A stretch of 64,000 bases of DNA from Setophaga petechia (Eukaryota; Chordata; Aves; Passeriformes; Parulidae). Of this stretch, positions 63,201-64,000 are shown one piece after another. The translations under genes and the position numbers were made by a program. Position 1 is the stretch's first letter; each line of letters opens with the position of its first letter. Where the stretch lies: positions 6,376,001 through 6,440,000 of the forward strand of contig JANCRA010000003.1 of assembly GCA_024362935.1 (NCBI GenBank), read 5' to 3'. The notes below the pieces were generated by a model. The model did no database searches, had not been told where the DNA came from, and saw nothing but the letters and a program-made list of their open reading frames with translations.

Positions 63201-64000
63201 TCTTCAACTACCCAATTAATATTAAACACAGAGGTAACATCAGTTTTGCTGCAGGATGAGAAGCTGAAAAACATCAAAAGTTCTTCCAAGTTTAGGATTC
63301 ACTTCAAGGACTGTTTGCACCATCCAAAGGTGGCAGGATTTTCCAGCACAGCCACATGCAGCTCCCCCTGAGAAGTTACATCTCTCAGGTGATGAGGAAG
63401 GCTCAGGTATGAGGAAATTTGTCAGGTCCAGGTCATTTACCCTGAGGCAAGAAACTAAAGGCAAGTAATGGGACCCCCCCCAGTCCCAAAACTCCAGTTT
63501 GCCATACCACAAAAAAAGAAAGGGGATTTTTTTTTAACTAAATACACCTCCCTCATGTCAACAAATATTTTTTCTGAGGACTGTGTGTGGAAAACAGAAT
63601 TCTTTAGAGGAATTTGAGCAACTTTTGACTTTTCTAAGCATTCAAGTCAGCACAGAGAGAAGGCTCCAGACTGCAGCTGAGAGGGAACTGTGCTTCTCCA
63701 TTTAATGAATTTTCATAAATGCAGAAAGCACAACCTTGTCACTACAAAATGTTACTGACTGCACGGAATATTTAAAATGTCATAGGGTTCCACATCCAGA
63801 GAGTAATGTTTGTTTCAATTTTCTAAGAAAATATTTGCTGGACAAAAGCCATTGGAAAAAAAAACAAAAAAAACATTGAAAGGATGCTAAACCTCAAAGG
63901 ACAGCTTTCCAAAACTGCTCTGTAGGACCCCTTCCCTCTACTCTCTCCAAAGCCACATGAAAATTGGCACCAGTAAGAGCACAGCAAGGATGACATTTAA
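60242..64000 (-). other. Start of the next upstream KIF26A intron (continues beyond window)
   Basis: At least 3.76 kb upstream of the first exon in the window. I searched the minus strand for the N-terminal KIF26 blocks (Cys-rich region, TEAVLNRYN-like segment) and did not find them. The 90-codon minus-strand frame at 63240-63512 has no recognisable homology and is not called. Confidence 0.7.

Larger units (their letters stand above)
13105..64000 (-). other. KIF26A: KIF26A gene, 3' portion (partial; 5' end beyond right edge)
   Basis: Gene span covering twelve homology-supported coding exons and the 3' UTR, all on the minus strand. The assembled partial protein (1772 residues, or 1779 with a candidate microexon) has a kinesin-like motor domain at about residues 115-470, a long low-complexity Ser/Pro-rich tail and a coiled-coil C-terminus. 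Known family biology: KIF26A is an atypical kinesin reported to bind microtubules without measurable ATPase activity and, in mouse, to restrain GDNF-RET signalling through Grb2 in enteric neurons. Every junction uses GT-AG and preserves frame, so this looks like an intact gene, not a pseudogene. KIF26B is the main alternative. The tail motifs and the C-terminal EVEV fit KIF26A better. The start codon and N-terminal exons are not in this window. Confidence 0.93.

Noticed and set aside
63240..63512. 90-codon minus-strand frame as an upstream KIF26A exon
   Set aside because: No resemblance to KIF26 N-terminal blocks and no convincing splice sites.
13105..64000. Assignment as KIF26B
   Set aside because: Motor domain fits both paralogues, but the tail islands (PVELNGEDELVFTVVEEL, INDEFDAYTS) and the REVEV end match KIF26A as recalled.
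1..64000. CRISPR, phage, operon, tRNA or rRNA features
   Set aside because: None seen; the DNA is vertebrate and intron-containing.

Overview
This is vertebrate nuclear DNA, most likely from a bird. The only recognisable interspersed elements are CR1-type LINE fragments, including the boundary typical of avian CR1 3' ends (TGCTGAGTTGGAAGGGACC and its complement). No SINE-rich mammalian pattern is visible. The window is AT-rich apart from two GC-rich coding exons. There are no bacterial-style operons, CRISPR arrays, RNA genes or phage-like genes.

The window is dominated by one minus-strand protein-coding gene, read from right to left, which I identify as KIF26A, an atypical kinesin-11 family member. 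Twelve exons could be placed by homology with GT-AG boundaries: 60241-60084, 41560-41377, 29481-29272, 27297-27204, 26714-26452, 26202-26019, 25730-25571, 23897-23735, 23183-19799, 16379-16189, 15332-15182 and 14585-14410. The reading phase is continuous across all eleven junctions, giving 1772 residues plus a stop. The 5' exons (start codon, N-terminal region) lie beyond the right edge. Exons 1-2 of this set encode the pre-motor linker, exons 3-8 the degenerate motor domain, the 3.4-kb exon 9 the long disordered tail, and exons 10-12 the conserved coiled-coil C-terminus. A 3' UTR of about 1.3 kb ends near a polyadenylation signal at 13125-13130. KIF26A rather than KIF26B is supported by tail motifs (TTTVTLQQPVELNGEDELVF, SRPVSIISSINDEFDAYTS) and by a C-terminus ending in EVEV, close to the EVDV I recall for mammalian KIF26A.

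Layout: 1-13.1 kb is intergenic sequence downstream of KIF26A, with a 0.9-kb CR1 fragment, a poly-G tract and no supported gene. 13.1-14.4 kb is the 3' UTR. 14.4-29.5 kb is the dense exon cluster. 29.5-60 kb is two large introns (11.9 and 18.5 kb) separated by one exon. 60.2-64 kb is the start of another intron.

No novel multi-gene system is present. The most interesting item is a probable in-frame 21-nt microexon at 15734-15714, between exons 10 and 11. Next are an ~85-bp tandem duplication abutting the last 3' splice site, a CR1 inverted-repeat hairpin in a large intron, and a perfect 24-nt palindrome.
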